From Anastatus disparis (taxonomy: Eukaryota > Arthropoda > Insecta > Hymenoptera > Eupelmidae), in the NCBI GenBank assembly GCA_017163975.1, contig JAFFSR010000351.1:2419001-2483000 (forward strand): 64,000 nt of DNA, written 5' to 3'. The notes beneath the pieces are model-generated. The model was not told where the DNA came from and searched no databases. It was given only the letters and a program-made list of their open reading frames with translations. Position 1 is the stretch's first letter; every line of letters begins with the position of its first letter. Positions 1 to 12,089 of the stretch are shown here, piece by piece. Position numbers and translations under genes: made by a program.

Positions 1-7
1 CTTTCTT

Positions 8-1447
8 TTGCAATGTAGTGTATTTAAAAAAATCCAAAATGGCGGCTCAAACCTAGAGATATAATAAAAAATTTTCAAAAATTGATTTTAATTTATTCAA
101 ATCAGATCCTACATATTTTTTTACATCAGAAATCAATTAAGCGTTCAATTTTACATAGGAATATAGTAGTATTGCACTCGAGGTAAAAAAAAATTTACAA
201 TGTCATCGGAAGGTCATATCGGGAAATAATAGTTATTTCTTAAATTACTCATTGATCAATGTTGATTAGTGAGAAAATGAAGATACTGATAGATAACTCG
301 AGCTACTGAATTTAAATCTGATGTCTGCTTAACCCTAAAAGATCTATATGGAAGTCATTTGAAGGTCAAATCGCGAATATCTTTTATTGTTAGATAACAT
401 TAGGTCACCTTCAAGTTTTACGTGTCGCTGAATCCGAAACCGGGGTCAGTTGGTGTGTCCAACGACGTAATTACGTAAAAATTAATCAAATATTGACTAA
501 AAAAAAATTTTTGTTCTCCAAGAAACCACAGTTTGAAACGAATTTTTCTGTAATTACGTCGTTTGACACTCCAACAGGTCTCGGATTCGGATCCAGCATC
601 ACGTAAAACTTATAGGTGTCTTAATCTTATCAAATTTGACCTTCAAATGACCTTGATAGAGACTGGTAGGGTTAAGCAGATATCAGATTTGGATTCAGTG
701 ACTCGAGTTACCTATCAGTATCTTCATTTTCTTACTAATCAACGTTTATCAATGATTAATTCGAGAAATACACTGAGAAAAAAACATAGTTGGCTTTATT
801 GCGTTCTCTAGTAACGATAACCATGTTACTCTAGTATTCAATATATAGTCGAATTAACCGTTTATATTAGTAGCATTTACTAGACTGAACGTAGTAGGAA
901 TTACTTTTTTCAAGATATACTAACCGAAGTTTTAAGACTTTAAAGTCTCGTTTTGAGTCTTCTAGGCTTTTATTATAATTAAATATTCTTATTTCATCTA
1001 CTTTCGTTTGTAGATTATAACAATATGCAAATTAATAGTATAATTTATTATATAGATTTTGAGGTTAAGATCTATTCATCATGTGCTACTGAATTCCGAC
1101 CAGAGAATCTAGTTGTATTTACTATGTTACCGTAGTAAACGAGAGGAACAGTACATTGGTTAAGCTCATCGGTCTTAACGTAGTAAAGCCAACTATGTTT
1201 TTTTCTCAGTGTAACTATTGTATCGCGATATGACCTTCAGATGATATTGTAAAATTTTTTTACCTTGAGTGCAATACTATATTCTCATGTAAAATCGAAC
1301 GCTAAATTGATTTCTGATATAAAAGATATGTGGAATCAGATTTGAATGAATTAAAATTAATTTTTGAAAATTTTTTATGAAATTTCTAGGTTCGATTCGC
1401 CATATTAAGGCCGCCATTTTGGATTTTTCAAAATTGCCACATTGCAA
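8..1447. mobile_element. Palindromic (foldback) MITE-like element, split by a nested MITE
   Basis: The two ends are inverted copies: TTGCAATGTAG near the left edge matches CATTGCAA at the right, followed by AAATCCAAAATGGCGGC against CCGCCATTTTGGATTT. The inverted match continues inward through about 240-600 versus 560-768, with the centre near 510. The right arm is interrupted at 771-1211 by another element. No transposase is encoded. The left end lies at the window edge, so the target duplication cannot be read. Confidence 0.8.
771..1211. mobile_element. Nested MITE with TA target duplication (Tc1/mariner-type)
   Basis: The terminal inverted repeat CACTGAGAAAAAAACATAG at 771 is mirrored by CTATGTTTTTTTCTCAGTG ending at 1211. 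The element is flanked by TA at 769-770 and 1212-1213. The interrupted host is itself a palindrome, and its other arm (about 205-245) reads straight through the insertion point, so the junction is exact. There is no coding capacity. A TA duplication and CA-type termini suggest the Tc1/mariner group, but the parent element is not in the window. Confidence 0.88.
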
Positions 1448-1700
1448 GGACATACGAATATTACAGAAATATTCCATGGAAGATTCCTAAAATATTTCAA
1501 ATCTTCGCTGCCAATGTTCCAGGAAGCTTTCATAAATATTTCATGCCGTGTGGGTTGTTTATTATCATTTATACATTATTTAAATGTAGATACTGCGAAT
1601 AACCATAAACAACTGTAAATAAATTGAAGAATACAATTATTAAAAATAATTCAAAATAATTTTGATTTTAGTTCTTTTTACAACAAACTTTTTTTAATGA

Positions 1701-1704
<4 letters not shown>

Positions 1705-1782
<78 letters not shown>
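1705..1782. repeat. (AT)n microsatellite
   Basis: Pure alternating AT for about 78 bp in the left arm of the inverted repeat. The counterpart in the right arm (2768-2815) is about 48 bp, so the tract length has diverged between arms. Confidence 0.97.
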
Positions 1783-1784
<2 letters not shown>

Positions 1785-2765
1785 AACATTTCAAACCAAC
1801 TGGAAGAGCAGAAAAATAAAAATCTCTGAAACTCTGGGAATATATCCTGCCTGTTACTCAAAATGTGTAAAAAAATTTTCAAGGATTTAGATTGGGAGGA
1901 TCAAGAGCCATAGATTCTTGAAATTTGGAAATTTTTCAAAATTTTTGGAAAAGTCCCAACTTGATCATTTTTTTCCCTGAAAATCCTAATATTTTAGAGA
2001 GAAATTCATGAGAATACTTCTTGTTGTTAATGAAAAGCAGAGTTAGCATGATTCTTTAAAGACCTGAATTTTGAAGTTTTCTATTGGTTATTATATGTAT
2101 TACATGGTAATTGAAATTACTCATTGCTCCCCATTTCAGAAATTTCTTTTCGCGAGCTTATTTTCCTCTATTTCACGTGAACTTCAAAATGAATTTCTGA
2201 TCATGTAAGTCTGAGCCATCAATAAGGAGTTAAAACAGTTTAAAATATATATTATCATGTATGATTAATTTTTATATTGAAAATAAATTAGACATGAAAA
2301 TATATATTTTAAACTGTTATAACTCCTTATTGGTGGCTCTTTCTTACACAGTCAAAAATTTATTTTTAAGTTGATAAAACATAGAAGGAAATAAGCCCTC
2401 GAAAAGCAATTTCTGAAGTAGCAGACAATGAGTAATTTCAATTACCATGTAATACATGTAAGAACCAATAGAAAACTTAGAAATTTAGCTCTGTAAAAAA
2501 TAATGCTAACTCTCCTCTTTATCTAGAACAAGAAGAAATCTCATGAATTTCTTTCTAAAACATCAAGATTTTCAGAAAAAAAATCATAAAGTTCGTACTT
2601 TTCCAAAAATTTCGAAAATTTTCAAATTTTAAGGATCTATGCCTCTTGATCCTCCCAATCTAAATCCTTGAAAATTTTTTTACACATTTTGAGTAACAGG
2701 CAGGATATGTTCCCAGAGTTTCAGAGATTTTTATTTTTCTGCTCTTCCAGTTGGTTTGAAATGTT

Positions 2766-2767
<2 letters not shown>

Positions 2768-2815
<48 letters not shown>
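2768..2815. repeat. (AT)n microsatellite
   Basis: Pure alternating AT, the inverted-repeat counterpart of the tract at 1705-1782. Confidence 0.97.
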
Positions 2816-2819
<4 letters not shown>

Positions 2820-3019
2820 TCATTAAAAAAAGTTTGTTATAAAAAGAACTAAAATCAAAATTATTTTGAATTATTTTTAATAATTGTATTGTTCAATTTA
2901 TTTACAGTTGTTTATGGTTATTCGCAGTATCTACATTTAAATAATGTATAAATGATAATAAACAACCCATACAGCATGAAATATTTATGGAAGCTTCCTG
3001 GAACATTGGCAGCGAAGAT

Positions 3020-4870
3020 TTGAAATATTTTAGGAATCTTCCATGGAATATTCCTGTAATATTCGTATGTCCTTGATTCTTCCTACATTGGAATATTCCA
3101 TGGAATATTGCTGGAAGATTCTGAGAATATTTCATTGGAAGATCTAAAACATCTCAGATCTTTTATTAGAATATTTCAGGAATCTTGCAGGAATATTTCA
3201 TGAAATATTCCGTTGAAACATTCATTGAAAATTTTCGGAATATGGAAACGGTAGATTTAAAACATTTTATGAACCTTTCATGGAATATGAACGAAAGATC
3301 TAAAGAATCTTTCATGGAATATGCACGAAAGATTTAAAGAATTTTTCATGAAATATTCCATGAAATATTTCTGGAAGATTTTAGAAATCTATCGTAAAAT
3401 ATTCCGTGAAATATTCCTGTAATATTCGTATGTCCTTGATTCTTCCTACATTGAAATAATCCATGGAATACTCTTGAGAGATTTGAAGAATATAAAAATG
3501 GAAGGTTTGGGTAATCTCTCATCTTTCATGAAATGTTCCTGGAAGATTTTTGGAAAATGTGAAATGCTGTGAGAGGATGGTATATATATTATATAATAAC
3601 ACATTACACTTATACATCAATACATATACGCATACATAAATATTTAGTTATAAAATCGCATTTAAATATTCGCTTCGACTATGCACATCAAAGTGCTGAT
3701 ACCCTTTCGCTTTTATAGTAAGTGAGGTATCTTTCAACCGCTTGGGGATAAAACTCCCATTTAACAAACATCCCCTTATCGGCGTCCCTGGAAACCTCCC
3801 GTAACGTTCCGCGCAATCTTTCAACGAAAACTTCATGGAATCATTGTAGAATCTTTTAAGCAATATTCTACTGAAAGATTACTGTAATCTTTGCGTAAAA
3901 TATTTCGTGGAATATTTACGGAAGATTTATGTAATATTTCGCTGTACGATTTAAAAGTTTTTAGGAATCTTCCAGTGAAATGTTTTTGGAATCTTTCTGA
4001 AATCTTTAATGAAATATTCTACTGGAAGATTACTTAAATCTTTTTGTGGAATATTTCGTTGACTATTTATGGAAGATTTATGTTATATTCCACTGTATGA
4101 TTTGAAAGTTTTTTGGAATCTTCCAGTGAAATGTTTATGGAATCTTTCTGAAATCTTTCATAAAATATTCCACTGGAAGGTTACTTGAATATTTCTGTGG
4201 AACATTTCGTGGAACATTTCGTGGAATATTTATGGAAGATTTATGTAATATTCCGCTGTATGATTTTAATGCTTATCGGAATCTTCCTGAGATCTTCCAT
4301 CAAATATTTCATCGGAAGATTACTTTAATCTTCCTGTGAAATGTTTCGTGGAATATTTATAGAAGATTTATCTAATATTTCGCTGTACGATTCTAAAGTT
4401 TTTTAAAATCTTCCAGTGAAATGTTTATGGAATCTTTCTGAAATCTTTCATGAAATATTCCACTGGGAGATTACTTAAATCTTTCTGTGGAATATTTAGT
4501 TGACCAGTTCTGAAAGATTTATGTAATTATCCGCTGTACGATTTTAAAGTTTATCGGAATTTTCCAGCGAAATGTTTATGGAATCTTTCTGGAATCTTTC
4601 ATGAAATATTTTACTAGAATATTCATGAACATTACATGGAATATTTTATGCAATATTTCAGAAATCTTTCGTGAATATTACATGGAATATTTCGAAAAAG
4701 TTTTCAAACATTCCTTTGAAATATTCCTGAAATATTCCTGGAAGCTTTCAATGGAAGATTCCAGTGGAATATTCTGAAATATTCCGTGAAGACTTTCAAT
4801 AATCTGCATGAAAGGTTCCATTGAAATATTTAGTAGAATAATTCGAAATATTTCAGTGAAATCTTCTATA
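3020..4870. repeat. Degenerate GGAATATTCC/GGAAGATT satellite
   Basis: Dense imperfect repetition of the words GGAATATTCC, GGAATATTTC, GGAAGATTT and GAATCTTTC. From about 3900 to 4600 a larger unit of roughly 130-160 bp recurs (start word GGAAGATTTATGTAATATT near 3921, 4072, 4235, 4363 and 4514). A non-repeat stretch at about 3585-3860 interrupts it. A weaker relative lies at 55750-56540. There are no genes, and ORFs here are chance. Confidence 0.8.
3585..3860. other. Non-satellite interruption inside the satellite
   Basis: About 275 bp with higher G+C content, which breaks the GGAATATTCC array. No terminal repeats, coding signature or RNA motif are recognised. It may be an old insertion. Confidence 0.4.
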
Positions 4871-4879
4871 CTATGTGAG

Positions 4880-5706
4880 AACCATTATTTATTTCTAGCC
4901 TAACGCTTTTTTATTGTTATTTACAGTTTTCAATATTTTCTTATAATCATTTGTTTATTCACAGCATTATTCTACTTTTACAAAATAATTTTCATACAAG
5001 GTGATAAAATATTTTACTATAAGATAATATATATATATATGTTTCATTTCACAAAAAAGTTTCAACATCAAAACTAATTCTCTAATGTAAAGAATAAAAA
5101 ATTAAATTGGTATAATTTTGAATAATGGTAAATTTTTTAAATAACTTGTAGTATTGAATGGTAATTAAATTTAGTTTTAACATGAAGTTTATTATTTAGG
5201 TTGGAAATGTATTCAATAAGATAATATAACTATTTATAAGTTATTACTTAATTTTTTAAACTTTTTATTCATAGTTGACAATTATATTGAATATATGATT
5301 CTCATTTAATAGTTTTTATATGATATTATGTGAATTTTATAAATATAAATTATTTAAGGAGATGTTAAATGGACAGCGCACTTCCACCCATAAATATTGA
5401 TTATATTTCCATTGTATTTTAAAATTTTAAATAAATAGATGCATTAACATACAGTATGTATCACGAAGATTATTCAGTTAAATTTTTACATAAATCTATT
5501 CATTACTTATTAAGAAGTTTGGGTTCCAATATTATTTACTAAAATTTTCCATTTGGAATCAGAAATTTTAATATCTTGAAAACTAATGATTGGAATAATT
5601 TAAAAATTCAAATAAATAATCATCACGAGACATACTACAAATTAATTTATTCCTTTTATGGAAATTCAGCAATAAAATGGAAAGACAGTTAATTTTCTTA
5701 TCTTCT
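4880..5706. other. A+T-rich spacer, nothing recognised
   Basis: Very A+T-rich sequence with a short (AT)n near 5030. No gene, repeat family or structured RNA is evident. Confidence 0.6.
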
Positions 5707-5710
5707 TATA

Positions 5711-6223
5711 GGCTGATTCCATTTCAAATCGAACAGTCAGTATACACTCAAGTCACCAATTACTGCGCTAATGGAGTATGTTATTCTACCCTAAAAATAA
5801 GGGTATACGTATTTTTTTTATTTTGCTGAAATATCAAAATTGCATCAGATATGCACTTTTGAAAATTGCATACAAAAACTAAATGTTAAAACTGAAAATG
5901 TTGAGAATAACTTTAGAGGGCTATCGTTTCACCAATTTTCAATGAATTTTGGTAAACCTTATTTTGTTTTATTATGTTTTAAGCCCTCTTTAATTCAGTG
6001 CAAGAAATTTCAAAAAAGACTAAAAAATGACTAAGATATGTGCATTTTACCAAAAAATGCACTTTTTATGCACATGCATTTTTCTCGAAAAACCCATTTT
6101 TTTTTGCTGAAATTTTTTGTGCTCATAGAGGACCAAATTACCTATCTAATGGTACTTGGTTGATCCCGTACTTATTTGCTTGAAGCGAGAACAAAAATTC
6201 ACAAATTTTATTGGTGAAAAATT
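5711..6223 (+). repeat. Left terminal inverted repeat of Sola-like copy 1
   Basis: Pairs with 8036-8550 at high identity. The short ORF from 5840 lies wholly within the repeat and has its mirror in the other arm, so it is not treated as a gene. Confidence 0.9.
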
Positions 6224-7857
6224 AATCGGACAAAAGTTCGACTGAAAACCATTGGAACGAATTTGTAGAAAATTTTAAATCGGCTTTAGAAAAAAGTTCT
6301 TCTGTTTCGGAGAAAATAAAACTTCTAACTCTACTACCTTCAAAATTAGGCAAAATAAAAATTTGCTCACTATTCCCGAATATAAGCGAATATATGATAA
6401 ATAAATCAAGAAATCTCGTGAAAAATAAAGGAGTTTATTCGGAGCCAGATTCATATACTAGTCATCCTATTGATGAAAATACAAAAAATATCGCTATGGA
6501 ATATTTTTTAAATGATGATTTTAATTGTAGTAGACAAAGTCCAAATAAATCTGATGTTGTTACTGTTAAAGTTAATAATACAAAAACTAAAAAAGTTAAA
6601 CGGTTTCTAACTCGAAGCCTAAATGAAACATATAGTCAATTAAGACAAGAAAATCCAAACTCACAAATAGGAAAATCGAAATTCTATAGTCTAAGACAAA
6701 GTTTCGTCTTAACAAGCCCTGTGAAGGAAACTTGTCTTTGTGTACATTGCGAAAATTTTGAACTGTTTCTTACAAGTTTAATTCGTTTTAGAGGCGATAA
6801 TAATTCTGAATTAGATTTAATTCGTTCCGAAATAACTAACGCATCTGATTCGTGTTTCTTGCAAGAATGCAATTATTGCCCCGGTAGTGAGGGTATCATA
6901 TTAAAATTGTTAAAACTGAAAGAAAATTGTGAAGATGAAATTACGTTTGCTTTGTGGGATAATGGTAATCTTATCAAACAAACAGTAAGCTTATCAGTTT
7001 TTAAAGAAAAATTTTCAATCTGCGCACTAAAAGCAAGTACTCACGTATACATAAAAAATATTCAACGTGAAGCTATAAAAAAAGAAAAAGAAGAAGGTAA
7101 AGCTGATCCTACTAAGTTAATTATCCACGTTGATTTTGCAGAAAATTGGTCTATAATAAATAATAAAGCGGTTCAGGGAAATCATTGAGTAAATAACCAA
7201 ATTTCTATTTTTACTGCAGTCTGTTACCAAGGAGAGATAACGCAAAGCTTTGCGATCGTTGGTGACGACGAAAAGCATGATACTGCATATGCGCTATTAG
7301 CAATAAATAAAATTATCGATCTTATGAAAAGTGATTTAGTTACTAAAGTCACTATTATATCAGATGGAGCTGCAAGCCAATTTAAAAATCGTTTTCAGCT
7401 ACATGAATTCAAACATTTTTCTTATTAAATGAAATGGTTATTTTCTGCGACTGGTCATGGGAAAGGAGCCGTTGATGGAATAGGTGGGCTTCTAAAGCAT
7501 TATGCTACTTCACATAACTTAAAAAGAGTTCATGAAGAATCGATACAAAATGCTGACGATTTTATAAATTGGGTTCAAAAGTACACCAGTGCAATCAAAA
7601 TCATATTATTACCAATAAATGAGATTGAAAAATTTAGAAAAGAAAAAAATATTGAATGGAGTACAGTTCCTAAATATAATGGGATTCAAAAAAGTCATAT
7701 GTGGTTAAAACAACTTGGGGAATTGAAATCGCATATATTTGTTGGCAGAACAGCTATACATGCACTGACTAAAGTGAAAGACAAGAAAAAAAAAGTCAAA
7801 CGTCGTAAGGCTACACTTAGAACTAAAAATAATAAGTGCAAAAATAAAAAAAAGTAA
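6223..7857 (+). pseudogene. Transposase-like gene of Sola-like copy 1 (two in-frame stops)
   Basis: One reading frame is open from just inside the left TIR (about 6223; first ATG at 6394) to 7857, broken only by TGA at 7186-7188 and TAA at 7426-7428. Comparison with copy 2 shows the TGA replaces a Trp codon. Motifs in order are a Cys cluster (CLCVHCENF, then CNYCPG), HVDFAENW, SDGAASQFKNR and FSATGHGKGAVDGIGG, followed by a Lys-rich tail. The spaced Asp residues (VDFAEN, SDGAAS) fit an RNase-H-fold DDE/D nuclease, but this is inferred. The N-terminal third seen in copy 3 (58296-58967) is missing, so coding begins directly at the TIR edge. The product would bind the TIRs and move the element. 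This copy is dead. Confidence 0.8.
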
Positions 7858-8035
7858 TTATTTATAATTATATTTTTGACGCATCCCAACAGTGAGAGGC
7901 AAGGGGAACTCACTTTAAAAAAGCACCCCGAAGGGAACAGAAACCTTCTACGTCCACGTCGTTGTTCCTGGGTAATGCTAAAAGAAGGATAGTGTTTAAA
8001 TCTACATTGCTTAAAATTTCCGAACGTATATACAA

Positions 8036-8550
8036 AAATTTTTCACCAATAAAATTTGTGAATTTTTTTTCTCGCTTCAAACAAATAATTATGGGATCAA
8101 CCAAGTACCATTAGATAGGTAATTTGGTCCTCTATGAGCACAAAAAATTTCAGCAAAAAAAAAATGGGTTTTTCGAGAAAAATGCATGTGCATAAAAAGG
8201 GCATTTTTTGGTAAAATGCACATATCTTAGTCATTTTTTAGTCTTTTTTGAAATTTCTTACACTGAATTAAAGAGGGCTTAAAACATAATAATAACAAAA
8301 TAAGGTTTACCAAAATTCATTGAAAATTGGTAAAACGATAGCCCTCTAAAGTTATTCTCAACATTTTCAGTTTTAACATTTAGTTTTTGTATGCAATTTT
8401 CAAAAGTGCATATCTGATGCAATTTTAATATTTCAGCAAAATAAAAAAATACGTATACCCTTATTTTTAGGGTAGAATAACATACTCCATTAGCGCAGTA
8501 ATTGGTGACTTGAGTGTATACTGACTGTTCGATTTGAAATGGAATCAGTC
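8036..8550 (-). repeat. Right terminal inverted repeat of Sola-like copy 1
   Basis: Inverted match to 5711-6223, ending GGAATCAGTC and followed by the TATA duplication. Confidence 0.9.
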
Positions 8551-8554
8551 TATA

Positions 8555-9296
8555 GTAAAATATAATCAAACTTTGACAACAAATTTAACATAATGAAATA
8601 ATTGTACGTTCAATGATTTGTATCATATTTAATACAAATTATAGAGTGATATTACAGAATATTATTTTTTTCCACATTCATAATAAATGTTTCGCAAATA
8701 ATAAGTAAATTTTCTTTTGAAATATTTACTTTTTTAGGGGGAATTCTACTTCTATCTAGACAGTTAATACATATAAATGCATAATTATAGACATAATCAG
8801 AAACATTTATTCATATTTTATATATTGTCCTATCTTTATAATTGACTATTAAAAAAATTTAATATCTAATAAATAATTTTTTTAAATTGTATTTCATAAA
8901 ATTTATGTTCAAACGATATTAAAAATAATATTTTTATATCATGTAATTATAATTTTTCAAATGAGGTAATTTGATATTTTTAAAAAATTAATGTTTCTCA
9001 TATTAAAAATATTATTGCTTCAATGAAATGAATTGCTAACAATTTTTATATAAATCACAATTCATTTAAATATAAACACGTATACAAATGAAAATGTAAT
9101 TAAGGTTAAATGTATGTTATTTATAAAAAATTGTTAACAAGTAACTTTTTAAATAATATATTTTCATGAAAACTAATTTAAATACCTCATTCTCTGAATG
9201 GTAACTGAATACAATTTTAATTTAATAAATTTAGTTATACAATTATAAATATATAATATTTATATAACTGTTCATCAAATAAAATTATTATTTTTT

Positions 9297-9346
<50 letters not shown>

Positions 9347-10085
9347 AATAATTATTATAATAGATTGTAGTTAAATAAAAATGTTTATTTTAATAATTAT
9401 AGTGTTGAAATTTATTTTGATGAAAATGTTGATTGACATTTACAGTATTATTTTAACTATTTTTGAAAAGTTACTTGTCATCAATAAAAAAATATGGAAT
9501 TTTTCAAATTAATAATCTATTAATATCAAGAATTTTCTAAAAATTATAATATTTATGAAATGCAAACCTTACTTGTGATACATACACTTTGTAATATTTG
9601 TATCTCATAAAATTTTTATATTAGATGCAACAAGGATTGTTAAGTAATTGCAAATAGTTATTTTTTTATTCCGAAATATTCGAATTTAAAATTAACTAAA
9701 ATATTGTATTTTAATCTTATGATTTTTTCTATTTAAATATCGTATTTCACATATATAAAATACATTTGTAAAGATATTTTTATTAGAAATTAACACGAAT
9801 TTCTTTTAAGCATGTTTCACTTATAAATTAATTTCATAATTCAAATTCATGGTCATATATTGAGGTCTGGAAATTATAGTTGTAACTCAGTACCCAGTTC
9901 TAAGTTTATTTACATTAAATATCGTACTATCTTTGTTTTTCTAATGGCAGTAGAGTGAGAAATAGTCACTTAAAATAAATTATACGCTTTTTTACTTTAA
10001 GCACATGTGTACATATATTTTTATATTATGTTTCATCAAATTATTTTCAATTTTATTCAGTACTGAAAATTCAATTAATTAATTC
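8555..10085. other. A+T-rich spacer with (AT)n at about 9299-9341
   Basis: Extremely A+T-rich. The only distinct feature is a pure AT tract at about 9299-9341. No coding or RNA gene is seen. Confidence 0.6.
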
Positions 10086-10089
10086 TTAT

Positions 10090-10165
10090 TCACTTAAAAT
10101 TAGTCATTTATACATAATAATATAATAAAAGAAAATTCAACTAAGCGACGTTAGGAGCGAAAAAC
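10090..10165 (+). repeat. Direct repeat copy A (GCGACGTTAGGAGCGA)
   Basis: The segment CATAATAATATAATA, then AA-TCAAC and GCGACGTTAGGAGCGA, recurs in the same orientation at about 11425-11500. It contains GC-rich words unusual for this spacer. It may be the edges of a 1.3-kb unit or a small dispersed repeat. Confidence 0.6.
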
Positions 10166-10971
10166 TTCAATATAATTAATACCTGTTAACGTAAAACCCA
10201 ATAAATTGTGTAACGATTTCCAACAGTTGATAAATATAATATAGATCATATAATATATATATCAATTTTAAATTTCTAATCATTAATTTAAAACTCAAAA
10301 GTAACTATTTTAAAACGGAATATGGAAGATAAACATGTATCGTTTTAATCCTTGAATATCACGAATTTAAATATTAATTATTAGTAATTTTAAAGAGGTA
10401 TATATTATATAAATAATTCTATATTTAATAATTTTTAATTTTAGTAACAGGAAAAGCCGCACGAAAAGAGGTTAATAATTGCATTTTCTGCGAAATATTG
10501 CCCTTGAATCGAGTAGGTGAAAGATCAGTCTTAACACCAAAAAAAAGTCAGTAAGCATCGCAAATTTATGCTCTTACTTCATAATATAATAGTACCAACA
10601 TTACTTCATAATATAATAGTCCCTAAAATTCAAGCTATAGTACTAATTAAAATTATATCGTCACTCTTTTTTTAAGTACCTCAATACATAAATTAGATAT
10701 ACTTGATTTAGAACCTATTTCAACAATACTTTCTTTTCTCCGTGCAGTTGTTAGTTCTAGTAAACGTCAAATACTGTTTTCGATTATTTCATGGTTCGTG
10801 ATTGAAACACGTGATTAAAAAGAAAAAATTCTTATTATATTTTTTCATTTATTCAAATGCAATTTAGTAGAACAAATTCTTAATTCATCAAGATATAATT
10901 TGTATTTAAGAGGCCGCTGTATCTCTGTCCTTTTCTAATGAAAAAATTGACTTTTTTCCCAAAATTAGCAA

Positions 10972-11234
10972 AAAGAGGCAGAAATAAAGAGATGGTTTCG
11001 ATGTGTTTAATAAAATGTAATATTCTCTTTGATTAGTATAAATTAATTTTATTGCTTCGTTTTTAAGAAAAGTTGGAATAACTTAAAAAATTAGAAATTA
11101 GTGTCAAATAATCGGATTTTCAAGTTATTCCAACTTTTCTTGAAAATAAAGCGGTGGAATTAAATTATTCTTATCAGAGAAAATATTGCTTTCTATTACA
11201 CGAATCGAAACCATCTCTTTATTTTTGCCTGGAG
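10972..11234. mobile_element. MITE with about 120-bp inverted arms
   Basis: The left end GGCAGAAATAAAGAGATGG is inverted at the right end CCATCTCTTTATTTTTGCC. The arms continue to AAGAAAAGTTGGAATAACTT against AAGTTATTCCAACTTTTCTT around the centre near 11100. It is non-coding, and the target duplication is not clear. Confidence 0.8.
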
Positions 11235-11424
11235 TTATTAGTTTTTATAAAAAATAAATTTTAAATAGATTCGGCAAAACAGGTAACTGTGTCGGTATAC
11301 GGCTGACTCTTAAACAATTTTTATGCACATTGTAACTTTAATTATTCTTTTTTATAAAAATACAAAAATTTAATTGAGTACAAAACTACAATATCACAAT
11401 TCATAAGTTGCGTCAATTCTTTTT

Positions 11425-11500
11425 TATTTTAAAATTGGCTAATTTATACATAATAATATAATATATTAAAAGTCAACCGAGCGACGTTAGGAGCGAGGTA
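11425..11500 (+). repeat. Direct repeat copy B (GCGACGTTAGGAGCGA)
   Basis: Second copy of the repeat at 10090-10165. The MITE at 10972-11234 lies between the two. Confidence 0.6.
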
Positions 11501-11504
11501 TTTT

Positions 11505-11830
11505 TTGCTAGTTTATATTAATTTTAAGCAATTTTTGGTAAATTTTGGTTTGATTTTAGCTGAATTTTAGCTGTATTTTCGATCTGTTTATATTATATTC
11601 TCTTTATACTATTGAAAGTATATCACCGCTGTCGTCGCTGTCATCGTCAGAAATGTGCCCCTCATTTTAGGACCTACAGCGTAAAATTAAGCTGGACTTA
11701 AGCTTGTAATGAGCTAGCAAATGACTAAATTAAGTTAAATTTAAGCTTTAAAATAGCTAAAAATCAGCTAAATTTAGCTGAATGTAAGCTTGTAGTGAAC
11801 TTTGTAATAGCTAATTTTAAATTCTGTATA
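11505..11830. repeat. AGCTAAA/TTTAGCT-rich inverted cluster
   Basis: The left part repeats TTTTAGCTGAATTTTAGCTG and the right part AGCTAAATTTAGCTGAA, so the two halves are roughly inverted around a short GC-richer centre (about 11620-11690). It resembles a degraded MITE. No gene is seen. Confidence 0.5.
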
Positions 11831-11950
11831 TAACGATATATCATAACATATAAGTTTAAGATTAATAATAGATGAAAAATAAGTAATATTTTTTTTCGCT
11901 ATTCTAAACCTAAAATTGCAACTTCTTTGCTCTTTTTTTGGCTCTCATGG

Positions 11951-12088
11951 CAAAAAATACTCTACGCAACTAGTATGGAAAGGCTTTTTTACGAAACTCG
12001 TTACGACCCTCACCTTCGGCTCAGGCCGTAAACTCCTCGTTTCGTAAATAAAGCTTTTCCATACCTGTTACGTAATGTACTATTTTTA
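11951..12088. mobile_element. Short hairpin MITE with GC-rich core
   Basis: The stem TAGTATGGAAAGGCTTT then TTACGAAACTCG is inverted as CGTTTCGTAAATAAAGCTTTTCC then ATAC. The GC-rich loop includes CCTTCGGCTCAGG. It resembles the hairpin ends of the elements at 12589-13909 and 34502-35701. Confidence 0.6.
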
Positions 12089-12089
12089 C

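Larger units (their letters stand above)
1448..3076. repeat. 1.6-kb inverted repeat (foldback) with (AT)n in both arms
   Basis: The arms 1448-2262 and about 2286-3076 are inverted copies. They share, for example, GGACATACGAATATTACAG at 1448 against its complement ending near 3070, and GAGCCATCAATAAGGAGTT at the loop against AACTCCTTATTGGTGGCTC. Both arms hold an (AT)n tract (1705-1782 and 2768-2815). The outer ends consist of GGAATATTCC-like words that continue as the satellite to the right. There is no plausible gene. Confidence 0.8.
5711..8550 (+). mobile_element. Sola-like DNA transposon, copy 1
   Basis: Terminal inverted repeats of about 510 bp (5711-6223 and 8036-8550) begin GGCTGATTCCATTT and end with the complement GGAATCAGTC. 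A 4-bp duplication, TATA, lies at 5707-5710 and 8551-8554. The element encloses one transposase-like pseudogene. Copy 2 (30383-32905) shares the terminal motif GGCTGATTCCATT, a 4-bp duplication and a homologous protein. The Sola assignment is inference from the 4-bp target and long TIRs; the sequence itself shows a cut-and-paste element. Confidence 0.85.

Noticed and set aside
3648..3863. 71-codon reverse ORF in the interruption of the satellite
   Set aside because: Spans satellite and unrelated sequence; no motif.
5840..6034. 64-codon ORF at the left of Sola-like copy 1
   Set aside because: Lies entirely in the TIR, with an inverted twin at 8279-8569; no conserved protein signal.
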